From: Spiribacter salinus M19-40 | GTDB taxonomy: Bacteria; Pseudomonadota; Gammaproteobacteria; Nitrococcales; Nitrococcaceae | Reading direction: 5' to 3' | DNA length: 64,000 bases | NCBI RefSeq assembly: GCF_000319575.2 | Contig: NC_021291.1 | Location: forward strand, 1,364,001 to 1,428,000 | Shown here: one piece after another, positions 29,680 to 40,085 of the stretch | How positions within the stretch are numbered: the stretch's first letter is position 1 | How the letters are laid out: each line of letters opens with the position of its first letter | Made by a program: the position numbers and the translations under genes | The notes under the pieces: model-generated | Seen by the model: the letters and a program-made list of their open reading frames with translations, nothing else | Told to the model about the DNA's origin: nothing | Database searches by the model: none

Positions 29680-30874
29680 TGATGCGGATGTATTCGTAAG
29701 ACAGATCACAGGTCCAGACCGTCGCTGATTGCTCACCGCGGCCAAGATCAATGGTGATCGTGAAGGCATCGGCACGCATACGCGCACAGGTGAGCGCTTC
29801 GTCGTAGCGCGGACTCACGCCGCCCTGATCGGCAATCGGCAGACCATCGATAGCTATGGCAACGCCGTCTACCTGCAGGTCATCCACACCGGCCCGGCCC
29901 ACCGCCGCGAGGATGCGGCCCCAGTTCGGATCGCCCGCAAACACCGCGGTTTTAACCAATGGCGATTCCGCAACGGTAAATGCCACACGCTCAGCCTCGG
30001 CGACGCGCTTTGCACCGATCACCTCCACACTGACGAGCCGGGTTGCCCCTTCCCCGTCCGCGACGATTTCCCGCGCTAACGCCTGACATAAATCCTGCAA
30101 TGCCTCGGTAAACCGCGCGCGGTCTGCGCTATCCGAATCCACCGCGACATCACTTTGGCCCGTGGCGATCAGGGTGCAGGCGTCGTTGGTTGAGGTATCG
30201 CCATCGACGGTGATTCGGTTAAAGCTCACAGCGGTTGCCTCACGCAGCAGCTGGCGCAGCAGCCCTGCCTCGATGTCGGCATCGGTTGCGATAAACGCGA
30301 GCATGGTCGCCATGTCCGGGCGGATCATCCCCGAGCCCTTGGCAATCCCCGTCAAGGTCACCGTGCCGCCGGATAACGCGATCTGCTGACTGCGCCCCTT
30401 TGGCCGCGTATCGGTCGTGCGGATCCCATCCGCCGCTAATGCCCAACCATTTTCATCAAGCGCCGCCTGGACCGCGGGCAGTGCAGCATTGATCGTGGCG
30501 GCAGGCAGCGGCTCCCCGATCACGCCTGTGGAGTAGGGGAGAACTTCCGTTGGTCGACAGCCGATCGTATCGGCCAGTGCCTGGCAGTTGCTCTGCACGG
30601 CGGCCTCGCCAGCCGCACCGGTCCCCGCATTGGCATTGCCGGTGTTGATCAGCAGATAGCGGGGTTGGTCACTGGCCAGGTGGGCCTCGGCCGCGCGAAC
30701 GGGCGCCGCACGAAACTGATTACGGGTAAACACCCCGGCGATGCGAACCGATCCGGTACATTCGATCAGGACAAGATCCCGCTCACCCGGGCGGCGAATG
30801 CCTGCTGACACCGTCCCCAGCCGGACACCCGCGACGGGGTGAAGCACTGGGCGTGCCGCGTCACCCACTGCCAT
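29660..30874 (-). CDS. argJ: Bifunctional glutamate N-acetyltransferase/N-acetylglutamate synthase ArgJ
   Basis: Arginine synthesis enzyme (404 aa) that recycles the acetyl group from N-acetylornithine to glutamate. It carries the self-cleavage segment GSGMIRPDMATMLAF, in which the Thr of ATML becomes the nucleophile of the beta chain. NTGNANAGTG and the C-terminal DLSYEYIRINAEYRS are also typical. It starts 11 bases after secA and runs into the mutT-thiE gene, so it is read as part of a secA-argJ-mutT unit. Confidence 0.95.
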   Translation of the reverse strand: MAVGDAARPVLHPVAGVRLGTVSAGIRRPGERDLVLIECTGSVRIAGVFTRNQFRAAPVRAAEAHLASDQPRYLLINTGNANAGTGAAGEAAVQSNCQALADTIGCRPTEVLPYSTGVIGEPLPAATINAALPAVQAALDENGWALAADGIRTTDTRPKGRSQQIALSGGTVTLTGIAKGSGMIRPDMATMLAFIATDADIEAGLLRQLLREATAVSFNRITVDGDTSTNDACTLIATGQSDVAVDSDSADRARFTEALQDLCQALAREIVADGEGATRLVSVEVIGAKRVAEAERVAFTVAESPLVKTAVFAGDPNWGRILAAVGRAGVDDLQVDGVAIAIDGLPIADQGGVSPRYDEALTCARMRADAFTITIDLGRGEQSATVWTCDLSYEYIRINAEYRS

Positions 30875-30885
30875 GCGGTCGCTCG

Positions 30886-33615
30886 CTAGCCATCCAGCCG
30901 GCCATGGCAGTGCTTGTATTTTTTGCCTGAGCCGCAGGGGCAGGCCTCGTTACGCCCCACCTTGCGCTCGCCGCGCACAAACGGCTGACGCTCGGTCTCG
31001 CGACCGGCGCCCGAGGCCTCGGACGTGCCACCACCCTCCAGCGCATTGCTCTCGGCATGCTGGAACTGCATCGCCCGGGCTCGCTCCTGCTCCCGTTGCG
31101 CCTCCGCCGCCTGGGCGTCTTCCTGGGAGCGGACATTCACATTGAACAGGATGCGCACGGTCTCGCGCTTAATCCCCTCCAGCATTTCCTGAAACATCTG
31201 GAAGGCTTCTTTCTTGAACTCCTGCTTCGGATTGCGCTGTGCCATCCCACGCAGGCCAATGCCCTGGCGCATGAAGTCCATGGCGGCCAGATGTTCTTTC
31301 CACTGGTTATCGAGGACCTGCAGCAAGAAGCTCTTCTCCACCTCGCGCATATCGACGCCGATGGCCTCAACTGAGCGCTCCTTGTCTTCGTAATGCGCTG
31401 CTACCGCCTGCTCCAGGCGCTCGCGCACGCCTTCCGGATCGAGCTCCTCATCGTCATCCAGCCACTGACAGACCGGGACGTCGACGCCGAACTGGGCCTG
31501 GACAGCCTCCTCCAGCGCCGGGACATCCCACTGATCCTCGATCGTGCCGGGGGGCATGTGCGCATTAATCAGACCGGCGAGCACGTCATTTTGCATGTCA
31601 ACGATCGTGCCGGAGATATCATCAGACTCCAGCAGTTCGTTGCGCTGGGCGTAAATCACCCGGCGCTGATCGTTGGCGACGTCATCGAAATCCAGCAGGT
31701 GCTTGCGGATATCAAAGTTGTGCGCCTCGACCTTGCGCTGGGCGTTTTCGATCACCCGCGAGACCATGCCACTCTCGATCGCCTCGCCCTCCTGCATACC
31801 CAGGCGCTGCATCATGCCCGAGACCCGCTCGGAGGCGAAAATCCGCAGCAGGCTGTCATCCAGAGACAGGAAAAAGCGGGTGGAGCCCGGATCACCCTGG
31901 CGACCCGAGCGACCCCGCAGCTGGTTATCAATACGCCGCGATTCATGCCGCTCGGTACCGATCACGTGCAGTCCCCCGGCTTCGAGGACGGCATCATGCC
32001 GTTGCTGCCAGTCTTCGCGCCGCGCGGCGATCTGGGCATCGGTGGCGTCACCGAGATCCGCCAGTTCCACATCAAAATTGCCACCCAGCACGATGTCCGT
32101 CCCGCGTCCGGCCATATTCGTTGCGATGGTGACTGCGCCAGGCTGACCGGCCTGGGCGATAATCCCGGCCTCACGCTCGTGCTGTTTGGCATTCAGCACC
32201 TCGTGATGAATCTTCGCCTCGGACAGGGCGCTGGAGATCAACTCCGAACTCTCAATGGACGTCGTGCCCACCAACACCGGCTGCCCCCGGCTGTTGCAGT
32301 CTTTGATGTCGTCGATGATGGCCGCGTATTTGTCGTCTTGGTTGAGGAACACCAGGTCATGGTGGTCGGCCCTGACCATTGGCCGATGCGTCGGAATGAC
32401 CGCCACCTCGAGGCCATAGATATGCTGGAACTCGTAGGCCTCCGTGTCCGCCGTGCCGGTCATGCCCGAGAGCTTGTTGTACATCCGGAAGTAATTCTGG
32501 AAGGTGATGGAGGCCAGCGTCTGGTTCTCGGCCTGAATGTCGACACCTTCCTTGGCCTCGATGGCCTGATGGAGGCCCTCTGACCAGCGCCGGCCCGGCA
32601 TCGCCCGCCCCGTGAACTCATCCACAATGACAATCTGGCCATCGCGCACCAGGTAGTGCACATCGCGCTGGAACAGGGTATGCGCCCGCAGCGCGGCATT
32701 GAGGTGGTGCACCATAGCAATGTTGCGCGCGTCATACAGGCTCTCGCCCTCGCCGAGTAGGCCCGCATCTTGCAGCAGGACCTCTGCACGCTCCTGACCC
32801 GACTCGGTCAGAAAGGCCTGCCGAGCCTGCTCGTCGAGATAATAATCGCCGGGTCCGTTCTCTTCTTCCTGGCGCTCGAGCGCTGGCACAACCCGGTTCA
32901 TGCTGAGATAGAGCTCGCTCGACTGCTCGGCTTTACCCGAAATGATGAGCGGCGTCCGGGCCTCGTCGATCAGGATCGAGTCCACCTCATCGACAATCGC
33001 GAAATGGCGGCCCCGCTGCATGCGATCTTCCGCACGCAGGGCCATGTTGTCGCGGAGGTAGTCAAACCCGAACTCGTTGTTGGTGCCGTAGGTAATATCC
33101 GCCTGGTAGGCCGCGCGCTTGGTCTCGCCATCCATGCCAGGCACGACGACACCTACCTCGAGGCCGAGGAACCGAAATACCCGTCCCATCCATTCCGAGT
33201 CACGTCGGGCCAGATAGTCGTTGACCGTGATGATGTGCACCCCTTCCCCTGAGAGGGCATTGAGGTACGCGGCCAGCGTGGCGACGAGCGTTTTACCCTC
33301 ACCGGTTTTCATCTCGGCAATTTGGCCGTGATGCAGGACCATGCCACCGATCAGCTGAACATCGAAGTGACGCAGACCGAGCGTGCGATTCGCCGCCTCG
33401 CGCACGGCCGCGAATGCCTCCGGAAGAATGGCGTCGAGGGTTTCACCGTTGGCGACCCGCTCGCGCAGCGCCGGCGTAAGGGCCTGCAGCGCCTCATCAT
33501 CGAGCGCCTGCATCCGGGGCTCAAGTTCATTGATACGACCGACCTGACGGCGCAGCTTCTTGACCAGACGGTCATTGCGGCTGCCGAAGACCTTTTTTGC
33601 GATTCCGCTCAGCAT
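30886..33615 (-). CDS. secA: Preprotein translocase ATPase SecA
   Basis: Motor of the Sec export pathway (909 aa). Walker A MKTGEGKT lies at residues 102-109, with [20 protein letters not shown] (DEAD-type Walker B) near 207, and GTDIVLGGN and [11 protein letters not shown] in the second NTPase half. The C-terminal zinc/SecB-binding tail is [14 protein letters not shown]. Length is normal. It lies near lpxC as in other gammaproteobacteria, but a dciA gene on the opposite strand occupies the place of E. coli secM. Confidence 0.98.
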   Translation of the reverse strand: MLSGIAKKVFGSRNDRLVKKLRRQVGRINELEPRMQALDDEALQALTPALRERVANGETLDAILPEAFAAVREAANRTLGLRHFDVQLIGGMVLHHGQIAEMKTGEGKTLVATLAAYLNALSGEGVHIITVNDYLARRDSEWMGRVFRFLGLEVGVVVPGMDGETKRAAYQADITYGTNNEFGFDYLRDNMALRAEDRMQRGRHFAIVDEVDSILIDEARTPLIISGKAEQSSELYLSMNRVVPALERQEEENGPGDYYLDEQARQAFLTESGQERAEVLLQDAGLLGEGESLYDARNIAMVHHLNAALRAHTLFQRDVHYLVRDGQIVIVDEFTGRAMPGRRWSEGLHQAIEAKEGVDIQAENQTLASITFQNYFRMYNKLSGMTGTADTEAYEFQHIYGLEVAVIPTHRPMVRADHHDLVFLNQDDKYAAIIDDIKDCNSRGQPVLVGTTSIESSELISSALSEAKIHHEVLNAKQHEREAGIIAQAGQPGAVTIATNMAGRGTDIVLGGNFDVELADLGDATDAQIAARREDWQQRHDAVLEAGGLHVIGTERHESRRIDNQLRGRSGRQGDPGSTRFFLSLDDSLLRIFASERVSGMMQRLGMQEGEAIESGMVSRVIENAQRKVEAHNFDIRKHLLDFDDVANDQRRVIYAQRNELLESDDISGTIVDMQNDVLAGLINAHMPPGTIEDQWDVPALEEAVQAQFGVDVPVCQWLDDDEELDPEGVRERLEQAVAAHYEDKERSVEAIGVDMREVEKSFLLQVLDNQWKEHLAAMDFMRQGIGLRGMAQRNPKQEFKKEAFQMFQEMLEGIKRETVRILFNVNVRSQEDAQAAEAQREQERARAMQFQHAESNALEGGGTSEASGAGRETERQPFVRGERKVGRNEACPCGSGKKYKHCHGRLDG

Positions 33616-33649
33616 GAGGTGTCCGATTGGCGCTGGTGAATGACGCGTT

Positions 33650-33655
33650 ACTATA
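33650..33655 (-). promoter_or_regulatory. Candidate -10 element for secA
   Basis: TATAGT on the minus strand, 35 bases upstream of the secA ATG, matches the -10 consensus at 5 of 6 positions. The -35 region is poor (GATTTT at 17 bases). The overlapping TACTAT on the plus strand could serve dciA. Weak evidence. Confidence 0.3.
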
Positions 33656-33687
33656 GCGCATTGACCTGCTGAAAATCAGGACGCGCC

Positions 33688-34140
33688 ATGGCAGATGACA
33701 AGCGGAGTGGACCCGCACCGGTTCGCAGACTGCTCGACAGTCAGCGCGGGGATCTGGCCAGGCTTCGGCGCCAGACCCGCGAGCTGGACCGTGCTATGCA
33801 GGCCCTGACGGCCGTGCTGCCTGATCGACTGCAGGGTCATTGGCGGGTCGCCGCGCTATCCGCCGACGCCCTGGTGCTGGCTGTAGACAGCCCGGTTTGG
33901 GCGACAGCGCTGCGTGGCCATCAGGAGGCGCTGCTTGAAGCGGCCGGCGAACTGCGAGGCCAGCGGCCGAAGCGAATCCAGATCCGGATCCTGACGCCGC
34001 GATCACCCGACCGTCCGGCATCCCGCCAACAGGTGTTAAGCGAAAGCGCTGTAGACAATTTGGAGGAAACCGCCCGGGCCTGTGATGACCCGCGACTGGC
34101 GGAAGCATTACGCCGGCTAGCGACACGCCGCCGGCAATAG
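33688..34140 (+). CDS. dciA: DciA/DUF721 family protein
   Basis: A 150-residue protein of the DUF721 family. It has the conserved block LQGHWRVAALSADALVLAV followed by SPVWATALRGHQEALLEA, where the Trp residues are family hallmarks. DciA proteins load the replicative helicase DnaB in bacteria lacking DnaC. A basic C-terminal tail follows. It lies between lpxC and secA on the opposite strand, a location common for this family in gammaproteobacteria. ATG 33688 has AGGA upstream. The loader role is inferred from the family. Confidence 0.8.
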   Translation: MADDKRSGPAPVRRLLDSQRGDLARLRRQTRELDRAMQALTAVLPDRLQGHWRVAALSADALVLAVDSPVWATALRGHQEALLEAAGELRGQRPKRIQIRILTPRSPDRPASRQQVLSESAVDNLEETARACDDPRLAEALRRLATRRRQ

Positions 34141-34143
34141 CCT

Positions 34144-35058
34144 TCAGGTCACCGGCAGGGGCTGGTCGTAGGCGATGGGCACGTCCGCTTCATTCTCGAA
34201 CGTCACCTCTTCCCAGGCATCCGCATTTTCAAGCAGTGCCAGCAGCAGCCGGTTGTTCATCTCATGGCCCGACTTGTAGCCATGGAATGCGCCGATCAGG
34301 CTCCGGTTGAGCTGATAGAGATCACCGATCGCATCCAGGATCTTGTGCTTGGCAAATTCGTCCTGATAACGCAGGCCATCCTCATTCAGGACCCGGAAGT
34401 CATCGACGACGATCGCGTTATCCAGACTGCCGCCCAACGCAAGGTTGTTCTGTCGGAGCTGTTCGATGTCACGCATGAAACCAAAGGTTCGAGCGCGACT
34501 CACTTCTTTCACAAAGGACGTCGATGAGAAATCGACTTCTGCTGTGCGGGCACCCGATTTAAAGACCGGATGGTCGAAATCGAGCGTATAGCCTACCTTG
34601 AACCCGTCATGCGGCTCGAAGCTGACCGACTTGCCGTCCGCATCTTCTATGAGGAGCTTGCGGGTGATCCGCACAAAGCGCTTCGGCGCCTCCTGCTCCT
34701 GGGTGCCTGCGGATCGGATCAGAAAAACGAACGGGCCAGCACTGCCATCCATGATCGGCACTTCCGGCGCTGAGAGATCCACATAGGCATTATCGATACC
34801 CAGCCCCGCCATGGCGGAGAGAAGATGCTCAACCGTCGCAACGCGCACCCCATCTTTGACCAGGCAAGTGGAAAGCACGGTATCGCCAACGTTTTCGGGA
34901 TGGGCGGCAATTTCCACCACAGGATCAAGATCCAGGCGGCAGAAGCGGATGCCGGTATTGGCCGGTGCCGGTCGCAGGGTGAGATAGACTTTCTCACCGG
35001 TATGCAGGCCGACACCGGTCGCCCGAATGCTGTTCTTCAGCGTGCGTTGTCGAATCAT
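34144..35058 (-). CDS. lpxC: UDP-3-O-acyl-N-acetylglucosamine deacetylase LpxC
   Basis: Zinc enzyme of the committed step of lipid A synthesis (304 aa). The motifs are [14 protein letters not shown] at the N terminus, [19 protein letters not shown] (zinc His), and ALDAIGDLY-like [22 protein letters not shown] with the zinc His/Asp and the catalytic GHEMNN-type segment. It is the last gene of the dcw cluster, 83 bases after ftsZ, where a separate promoter is possible. Degradation by FtsH is typical of the family but is not visible here. Confidence 0.97.
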   Translation of the reverse strand: MIRQRTLKNSIRATGVGLHTGEKVYLTLRPAPANTGIRFCRLDLDPVVEIAAHPENVGDTVLSTCLVKDGVRVATVEHLLSAMAGLGIDNAYVDLSAPEVPIMDGSAGPFVFLIRSAGTQEQEAPKRFVRITRKLLIEDADGKSVSFEPHDGFKVGYTLDFDHPVFKSGARTAEVDFSSTSFVKEVSRARTFGFMRDIEQLRQNNLALGGSLDNAIVVDDFRVLNEDGLRYQDEFAKHKILDAIGDLYQLNRSLIGAFHGYKSGHEMNNRLLLALLENADAWEEVTFENEADVPIAYDQPLPVT

Positions 35059-35141
35059 GCTCAGCCAGTCCCGCGGTTACGCCCCCAAAAGTTATCACGC
35101 CAGTGTAACAGAAACATCATGTTAAGTGACACGGCGTGGTG

Positions 35142-36290
35142 CTAGTCCGCCTGGCGCCGAAGGAACGCGGGAATGTCGAGATACTCCATGTCGCCTTCTG
35201 ACTCGGACGCACCACCGCCAGCAGCTGCCCGCTTACGCGCAACGGCCGGCCGTTCAAGGGCGTCGTAATCGACCTCGCCATTCGCCGTTCGCGTCACCAG
35301 CCTGGGCGCAGCGACCGGTTCGGCCTCTGTCTTCGTTGCCGCCAGGCCGGTGGCGACCACCGTTACCCGCAACTCACCTTCGAGCTCCGGATCGATCACC
35401 GTACCGACGACCACCGTGGCATCCTCGGAGGCGAACTCCTTCACGGCGTTACCCACCTCGTCGAACTCACCGATCGACAGATCCAGACCCGCGGTGACAT
35501 TCACCAGAATGCCGTGTGCACCGGCGATGTTGACGTCTTCCAGCAGCGGACACGCGATCGCGCGTTCAGCCGCTTCCCGCGCCCGATGCTCGCCGCCGGC
35601 CTCACCAGAGCCCATAACGGCCATTCCCATCTCCGACATCACGGTCCGCACGTCCGCAAAGTCGACGTTGATCAGGCCCGGTCGGGTAATCAGCTCGGCA
35701 ATGCCCTTGACGGCACCCAGCAGCACGTCGTTGGCGGACTTGAAGGCATTCAGCAGGGTCAAGTCCTTGCCCAGGACCGCGAGCAGCTTTTCATTGGGAA
35801 TCGTGATCAATGAATCCACTTCCCGCTCCAGCTCACGGATACCCTCTTCGGCAATGGTCATTCGCTTCTTGCCCTCAAAGGGGAACGGCTTGGTGACCAC
35901 GGCCACGGTCAGCACCCCCATCTCGCGGGCAATCTGTGCAACGACCGGAGCTGCACCTGTGCCGGTTCCACCGCCCATCCCGGCGGTGATGAAGACCATA
36001 TCCGCGCCGTCGAGCACTTCGCTGATGCGCTCCCGATCATCCTCGGCGGCATCCCGTCCGACGGAGGGGTTTGCGCCGGCGCCCAACCCCTTAGTGATCT
36101 CCTGACCCAGCTGCAACGCGGTGCGCGCCGAGCTGTTTTTCAGGGCCTGGGCGTCGGTATTGGCGCAGATAAAATCCACCCCATCCACGTCGGCCGAGAC
36201 CATATGCTGGACGGCGTTACCACCGCCGCCACCCACTCCGATGACCTTGATCACCGCGTTCTGGTTGAAAGAATCCATTAGCTCAAACAT
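35142..36290 (-). CDS. ftsZ: Cell division GTPase FtsZ
   Basis: Tubulin homologue that forms the Z ring (382 aa). The glycine-rich GTP loop [11 protein letters not shown] is at residues 105-115, with the T7-loop synergy segment [14 protein letters not shown]. The C-terminal conserved peptide [14 protein letters not shown], which binds FtsA and ZipA, follows a short linker of about 45 residues. It lies 20 bases after ftsA. ZapD (27751-28539) is a partner. Confidence 0.98.
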   Translation of the reverse strand: MFELMDSFNQNAVIKVIGVGGGGGNAVQHMVSADVDGVDFICANTDAQALKNSSARTALQLGQEITKGLGAGANPSVGRDAAEDDRERISEVLDGADMVFITAGMGGGTGTGAAPVVAQIAREMGVLTVAVVTKPFPFEGKKRMTIAEEGIRELEREVDSLITIPNEKLLAVLGKDLTLLNAFKSANDVLLGAVKGIAELITRPGLINVDFADVRTVMSEMGMAVMGSGEAGGEHRAREAAERAIACPLLEDVNIAGAHGILVNVTAGLDLSIGEFDEVGNAVKEFASEDATVVVGTVIDPELEGELRVTVVATGLAATKTEAEPVAAPRLVTRTANGEVDYDALERPAVARKRAAAGGGASESEGDMEYLDIPAFLRRQAD

Positions 36291-36310
36291 CGCTGGACCT
36301 CCTATGCGAA

Positions 36311-37549
36311 TCAGAAATTACCCTTGAACCAGTCCTTCATCCGGCTCCACACCGAGGCAAAGCCTCGGCTGTTCGAGGAGAAATCCGGATGACGCTCGCC
36401 GCGATGGAGATGGCCGCAATGCAGCAAGCCAACCCCCGTGGCGTAAATCGGATTGCGGACCACATCCGTGAGTCCGGTCATGTGCTGCGGCATGCCAAGC
36501 CGCACTGGTGAATGAAAGACCTCCTCAGCAAGGTCAACGGCGCCTTCCATCTTTGCGCTGCCGCCCGTCAGGACGACGCCGGCAGCAATCAGATCCTCGA
36601 AGCCACTGCGCCGCAGCTCGGCCTGGACCAACGTCATGAGCTCCTCATAGCGGGGCTCAACCACCTCGGCGAGGGTCTGACGCGCGAGCCGCCGCGGCGA
36701 CCGATCCCCCACCGAGGGCACCTCAATGGTCTCCTCGGTGCTCGCCAGCTGGGAGAGCGCGCAGGCGTAGCGCATCTTGATCTCCTCGGCATGCTGAGTG
36801 GGGGTGCGCAGGGCAACGGCAATGTCGTTGGTGACCTGGTCTCCGGCAATCGGAATAACGGCGGTGTGCCGAATGGCACCGTCGGTGAATACGGCAAGGT
36901 CCGTGGTGCCCCCGCCGATGTCGACGAGGCAGACCCCCAGCTCCTTTTCATCGTCAGTGAGCACCGCGTAGCTCGAAGCGAGCTGCTCCAGAATGACATC
37001 ATCGACCTCGAGTCCACAGCGCCGAATGCACTTGACGATGTTCTGGGCCGCGCTGACCGCGCCGGTCACCATATGCACCTTGGCCTCCAGGCGAACACCG
37101 GACATCCCGATCGGCTCGCGGACACCCTCCTGGCTATCGATGATGTACTCCTGAGGCAGGGTGTGCAGGATCTCCTGATCAGCCGGGATGGCCACGGCCC
37201 GAGCGGCATCCAGTACGCGCTCGATATCCCCCTGGGTGACCTCCTTTTCCTTGATCGCGACGATGCCGTGGGAATTCAGCGAACGGACATGGCTGCCGGC
37301 GATTCCCACGTAGACCGAGTGGATCTCGCAACCGGCCATCAGCTCGGCCTCCTCCACCGCACGCTGGATCGACTGCACCGTGGATTCGATATTGACCACC
37401 ACACCCTTTTTCAGGCCCCGCGAGGGATGCGAACCAATGCCGATGACCTCCACGTCGCCATCACTTTGCATCTCCCCGACGATTGCCACGACCTTGGATG
37501 TGCCTATGTCCAGGCCAACCAGCAGGTTGCGTTCGGTTTTCCGTGTCAT
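36311..37549 (-). CDS. ftsA: Cell division protein FtsA
   Basis: Actin-like tether of FtsZ to the membrane (412 aa). It has [19 protein letters not shown] (phosphate 1), [15 protein letters not shown] (phosphate 2) and [12 protein letters not shown] (adenosine). The C-terminal amphipathic membrane-targeting helix is [16 protein letters not shown] 37549 has AGGAA upstream and lies 4 bases after the ftsQ stop. Confidence 0.97.
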   Translation of the reverse strand: MTRKTERNLLVGLDIGTSKVVAIVGEMQSDGDVEVIGIGSHPSRGLKKGVVVNIESTVQSIQRAVEEAELMAGCEIHSVYVGIAGSHVRSLNSHGIVAIKEKEVTQGDIERVLDAARAVAIPADQEILHTLPQEYIIDSQEGVREPIGMSGVRLEAKVHMVTGAVSAAQNIVKCIRRCGLEVDDVILEQLASSYAVLTDDEKELGVCLVDIGGGTTDLAVFTDGAIRHTAVIPIAGDQVTNDIAVALRTPTQHAEEIKMRYACALSQLASTEETIEVPSVGDRSPRRLARQTLAEVVEPRYEELMTLVQAELRRSGFEDLIAAGVVLTGGSAKMEGAVDLAEEVFHSPVRLGMPQHMTGLTDVVRNPIYATGVGLLHCGHLHRGERHPDFSSNSRGFASVWSRMKDWFKGNF

Positions 37550-37553
37550 CGTT

Positions 37554-38261
37554 TCATTCCTCGTCCTGCCAGCGCAGCGCAAAGCCATTGGGATAGCGCA
37601 GATCCACCACGGCCACGGACCGCGACTGCGCCTGTTTCATGCGGGGCCAGGCGTTGATCAGCCGGGCCATCCGCGCTTCGGTCTCTTCGCGGCCAAGCCG
37701 AAGCGTGCCGCCGTCCTTGAGCGATACCGTCCAGGCCCGACGCTCGTCGAGGGTGAGCCCCGACGGGGTAAGCCCCAGCGGCGCCAAATCGATCCGAAGG
37801 CGCTGATACTTCGCGAGCACCCGCGCTGCGCTGCCCGGTGGTCCGGACAGCGAGGGCAGCCCCTCCGGCAGCGTCCGTGGGCGAAAGACCTGCGCCTCCG
37901 CATTCATGAGCGCCGCACCCCCCCATTGCGCCACGGGGGTCTGCTCGGTGACCGTAATCCGCAGGGTGTCCGGCCAGACCCGCCGAACGGCCGCGCTCTC
38001 CACCCAGGCAAGGGACTCGACAGCTCGCCGTACCCCCCCGACATCCACACCGAGCAGCCCACCGTCCAGCTGATCCGCCAAGGCTTCGCGCAGGTCGCCC
38101 TCCTGTACCCGGTTGAGATCGCCATCGAAGCGCACCGTCTCCAGTGGCAGCGGTGCCTCCTGCGGCCAATGATCCAGCGCCAATGAGCCTGCCGCCGTCA
38201 AAGCGATGCCCAGCGCGAGGACCATCAGCAACCGCCGACCTTGAAAGATTCCGCCACTCAC
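37554..38261 (-). CDS. ftsQ: Cell division protein FtsQ
   Basis: Bitopic divisome protein bridging FtsA/FtsZ with FtsL/FtsB/FtsI (235 aa). A short cytoplasmic N terminus is followed by a membrane helix (LLMVLALGIALTAAGSLAL), a periplasmic POTRA domain (LETVRFDGDLNRVQEGDLREAL) and a beta domain (ESAAVRRVWPDTLRITVTEQTPVAQW). GTG 38261 overlaps the ddl stop by 4 bases. Confidence 0.94.
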   Translation of the reverse strand: MSGGIFQGRRLLMVLALGIALTAAGSLALDHWPQEAPLPLETVRFDGDLNRVQEGDLREALADQLDGGLLGVDVGGVRRAVESLAWVESAAVRRVWPDTLRITVTEQTPVAQWGGAALMNAEAQVFRPRTLPEGLPSLSGPPGSAARVLAKYQRLRIDLAPLGLTPSGLTLDERRAWTVSLKDGGTLRLGREETEARMARLINAWPRMKQAQSRSVAVVDLRYPNGFALRWQDEE

Positions 38262-39202
38262 CGTGTTTCACCATGCCTCCAGCTGGTCAGCAGAATTCGC
38301 CAGACCAATTCATCGAACTCGATGCCCCGGGCTTTGGCCGCAGCGGGCACCAGGGAGTGATCGGTCATGCCCGGTACGGTGTTGACCTCGAGCAGCCAGT
38401 GCTCGCCGGCGGCATCGGTCATCACATCAACGCGTCCCCAGCCGCTGGCGCCGATCGCTGCAAAGGCCTCCAGTGCCAGCGCCGCCAGCCGCTCCTCAGC
38501 CACCGCGGGCAAACCGCTTGGAATGGCCATTCGGGTTGCTTCGGAGCGATACTTCGCCTCGAAATCGTAAAAGTCGGTCACCACGTCGATGCGGATGGTG
38601 GGTAGGGCTTCCCCATCCAGAATCCCGACGGTGTATTCATTGCCCTCGATGCAGCGCTCAATGAGCACGTCATCGCCAAATGCCCGTGCCGCCCGCCAGG
38701 CTGGCTCGAGCTCGTCCAGGACCCGCACACGGGTCGTCCCCAAACTCGAGCCTTCCCGAAGCGGTTTAACAAACAAGGGCAGACCCAGCGCCTCGGCAAC
38801 CTCCGGCAAGGCCTCGGCCGTTTGCGGAACCCGAAAATCCGGGGTGGCAAGCCCCATGGCCCGCCAGATCTGCTTACTGCGTAACTTGTCCATGCCAAGC
38901 GCCGAGCCGAGCACACCCGCGCCGGTGTACGGCACACCCAAGGCGTCCAGCGCGCCCTGAATCACGCCGTCCTCACCCCCTGGCCCATGCAGCGCAATAA
39001 ATGCCCGGTCATAGTCGCCCAAGCCGTTCAGGCCATTGCTTGCCGGGTCGTAGGCCTCGGCCCGCACGCCTCGACTCTGCAAGGCAGCCAAGCACTCCGC
39101 CCCACTCGCCAGCGAAATGGATCGCTCGGCGGAGCTCCCGCCCATGAGCACGGCGACGCGACCGAGCTCGGCAGCCTCTGGATGACGGTGTTCAGATGTC
39201 AT
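38258..39202 (-). CDS. ddl: D-alanine--D-alanine ligase
   Basis: ATP-grasp ligase making D-Ala-D-Ala (314 aa). It shows VAVLMGGSSAERSISL, FIALHGPGGEDGVIQGAL, VKPLREGSSLG and LEVNTVPGMTDHSLVP. ATG 39202 has GGGGAGG about 6 bases upstream and overlaps murB by 11 bases. Its cluster position corresponds to ddlB. Confidence 0.96.
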   Translation of the reverse strand: MTSEHRHPEAAELGRVAVLMGGSSAERSISLASGAECLAALQSRGVRAEAYDPASNGLNGLGDYDRAFIALHGPGGEDGVIQGALDALGVPYTGAGVLGSALGMDKLRSKQIWRAMGLATPDFRVPQTAEALPEVAEALGLPLFVKPLREGSSLGTTRVRVLDELEPAWRAARAFGDDVLIERCIEGNEYTVGILDGEALPTIRIDVVTDFYDFEAKYRSEATRMAIPSGLPAVAEERLAALALEAFAAIGASGWGRVDVMTDAAGEHWLLEVNTVPGMTDHSLVPAAAKARGIEFDELVWRILLTSWRHGETR

Positions 39203-40085
39203 CACTGGCCTCCCCGACAATGCGGACCTCTGGCACGAGCGCGACGCCGGCGGTCTCCTCGACCACCCGCTGCACCCGGCGAATCAAGCGCTCGATATCC
39301 GCCGCCCGCGCCTCGCCACGATGGACGATGAAATTCGCGTGCTTGTCCGAGACCCAGGCGCCGCCCTCTTGCGTGCCCTTCAAACCGGCCGCCTCAATGA
39401 GCCGTGCTGCATGATCGCCAGGGGGGTTACGAAAGACCGACCCGCCGCTCGGCAGACCCGTCGGCTGCGTTTCGGCGCGCTCACCCAGCAGGCCGCGCAT
39501 CTCCGCCTGCAGGGTATCCGGGTCACCGCCGGGTACGAACGCAAGCCATGCCGCGGTAAACCACTCATCGGCCGGACCCTGCGTGGTCCGATAACCGGTC
39601 TGAAAATCCTCAAGCCCTCGCTCGCGCAGCTCACCCTGGGGATCCACCGTTTGCACGGCGGTTACCTGTGCCCAGGTCTCTCCGCCCCAAGCGCCGGCAT
39701 TCATCGCGAGGGCGCCGCCGACCGTGCCCGGGATACCGGCGAAAAAAGCGCCCCCGGCATAGCCGTGCTTTGCGCACCAGCGCGCCAGTTTGGCGCACGG
39801 GACACCGGCCCCCACACGAACCCGCCCAGCACCCAGATCCTCGATGTCACTCAACCCGCGATGCAGCCGAATCACCGAGCCACGCACGCCGCCGTCCCGA
39901 ACCAGCAGATTGCTGCCAAGCCCCAGCCAAAGCATGGGCTCGCGGCGCTGATCACTCGTCATGAAGCACGCCAGATCAGCAGCATCGGCCGGCTCATAGA
40001 CGGTCTCTGCCGGCCCACCGACGCGCCAGGTGGTGTAGCGCGCCATGGGCACGTCGTGGCGAAGGCGTCCACGTAGCGTCGTCAT
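39192..40085 (-). CDS. murB: UDP-N-acetylenolpyruvoylglucosamine reductase MurB
   Basis: FAD enzyme that reduces UDP-GlcNAc-enolpyruvate to UDP-MurNAc (297 aa, type IIa-like shorter form). It has a FAD-binding domain ([19 protein letters not shown]), [20 protein letters not shown] and [28 protein letters not shown] 40085 overlaps the murC stop by 4 bases; upstream in-frame sequence inside murC is rejected. Confidence 0.96.
   Translation of the reverse strand: MTTLRGRLRHDVPMARYTTWRVGGPAETVYEPADAADLACFMTSDQRREPMLWLGLGSNLLVRDGGVRGSVIRLHRGLSDIEDLGAGRVRVGAGVPCAKLARWCAKHGYAGGAFFAGIPGTVGGALAMNAGAWGGETWAQVTAVQTVDPQGELRERGLEDFQTGYRTTQGPADEWFTAAWLAFVPGGDPDTLQAEMRGLLGERAETQPTGLPSGGSVFRNPPGDHAARLIEAAGLKGTQEGGAWVSDKHANFIVHRGEARAADIERLIRRVQRVVEETAGVALVPEVRIVGEASDDI

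Noticed and set aside
31393-32583. 396-codon plus-strand open frame inside secA
   Set aside because: Fully antisense to conserved SecA motor sequence; its existence follows from third-position GC bias, and no motif or ribosome site supports it.
36512-37657. 381-codon plus-strand open frame opposite ftsA/ftsQ
   Set aside because: Shadow of two conserved division genes with complete motifs; no independent support.
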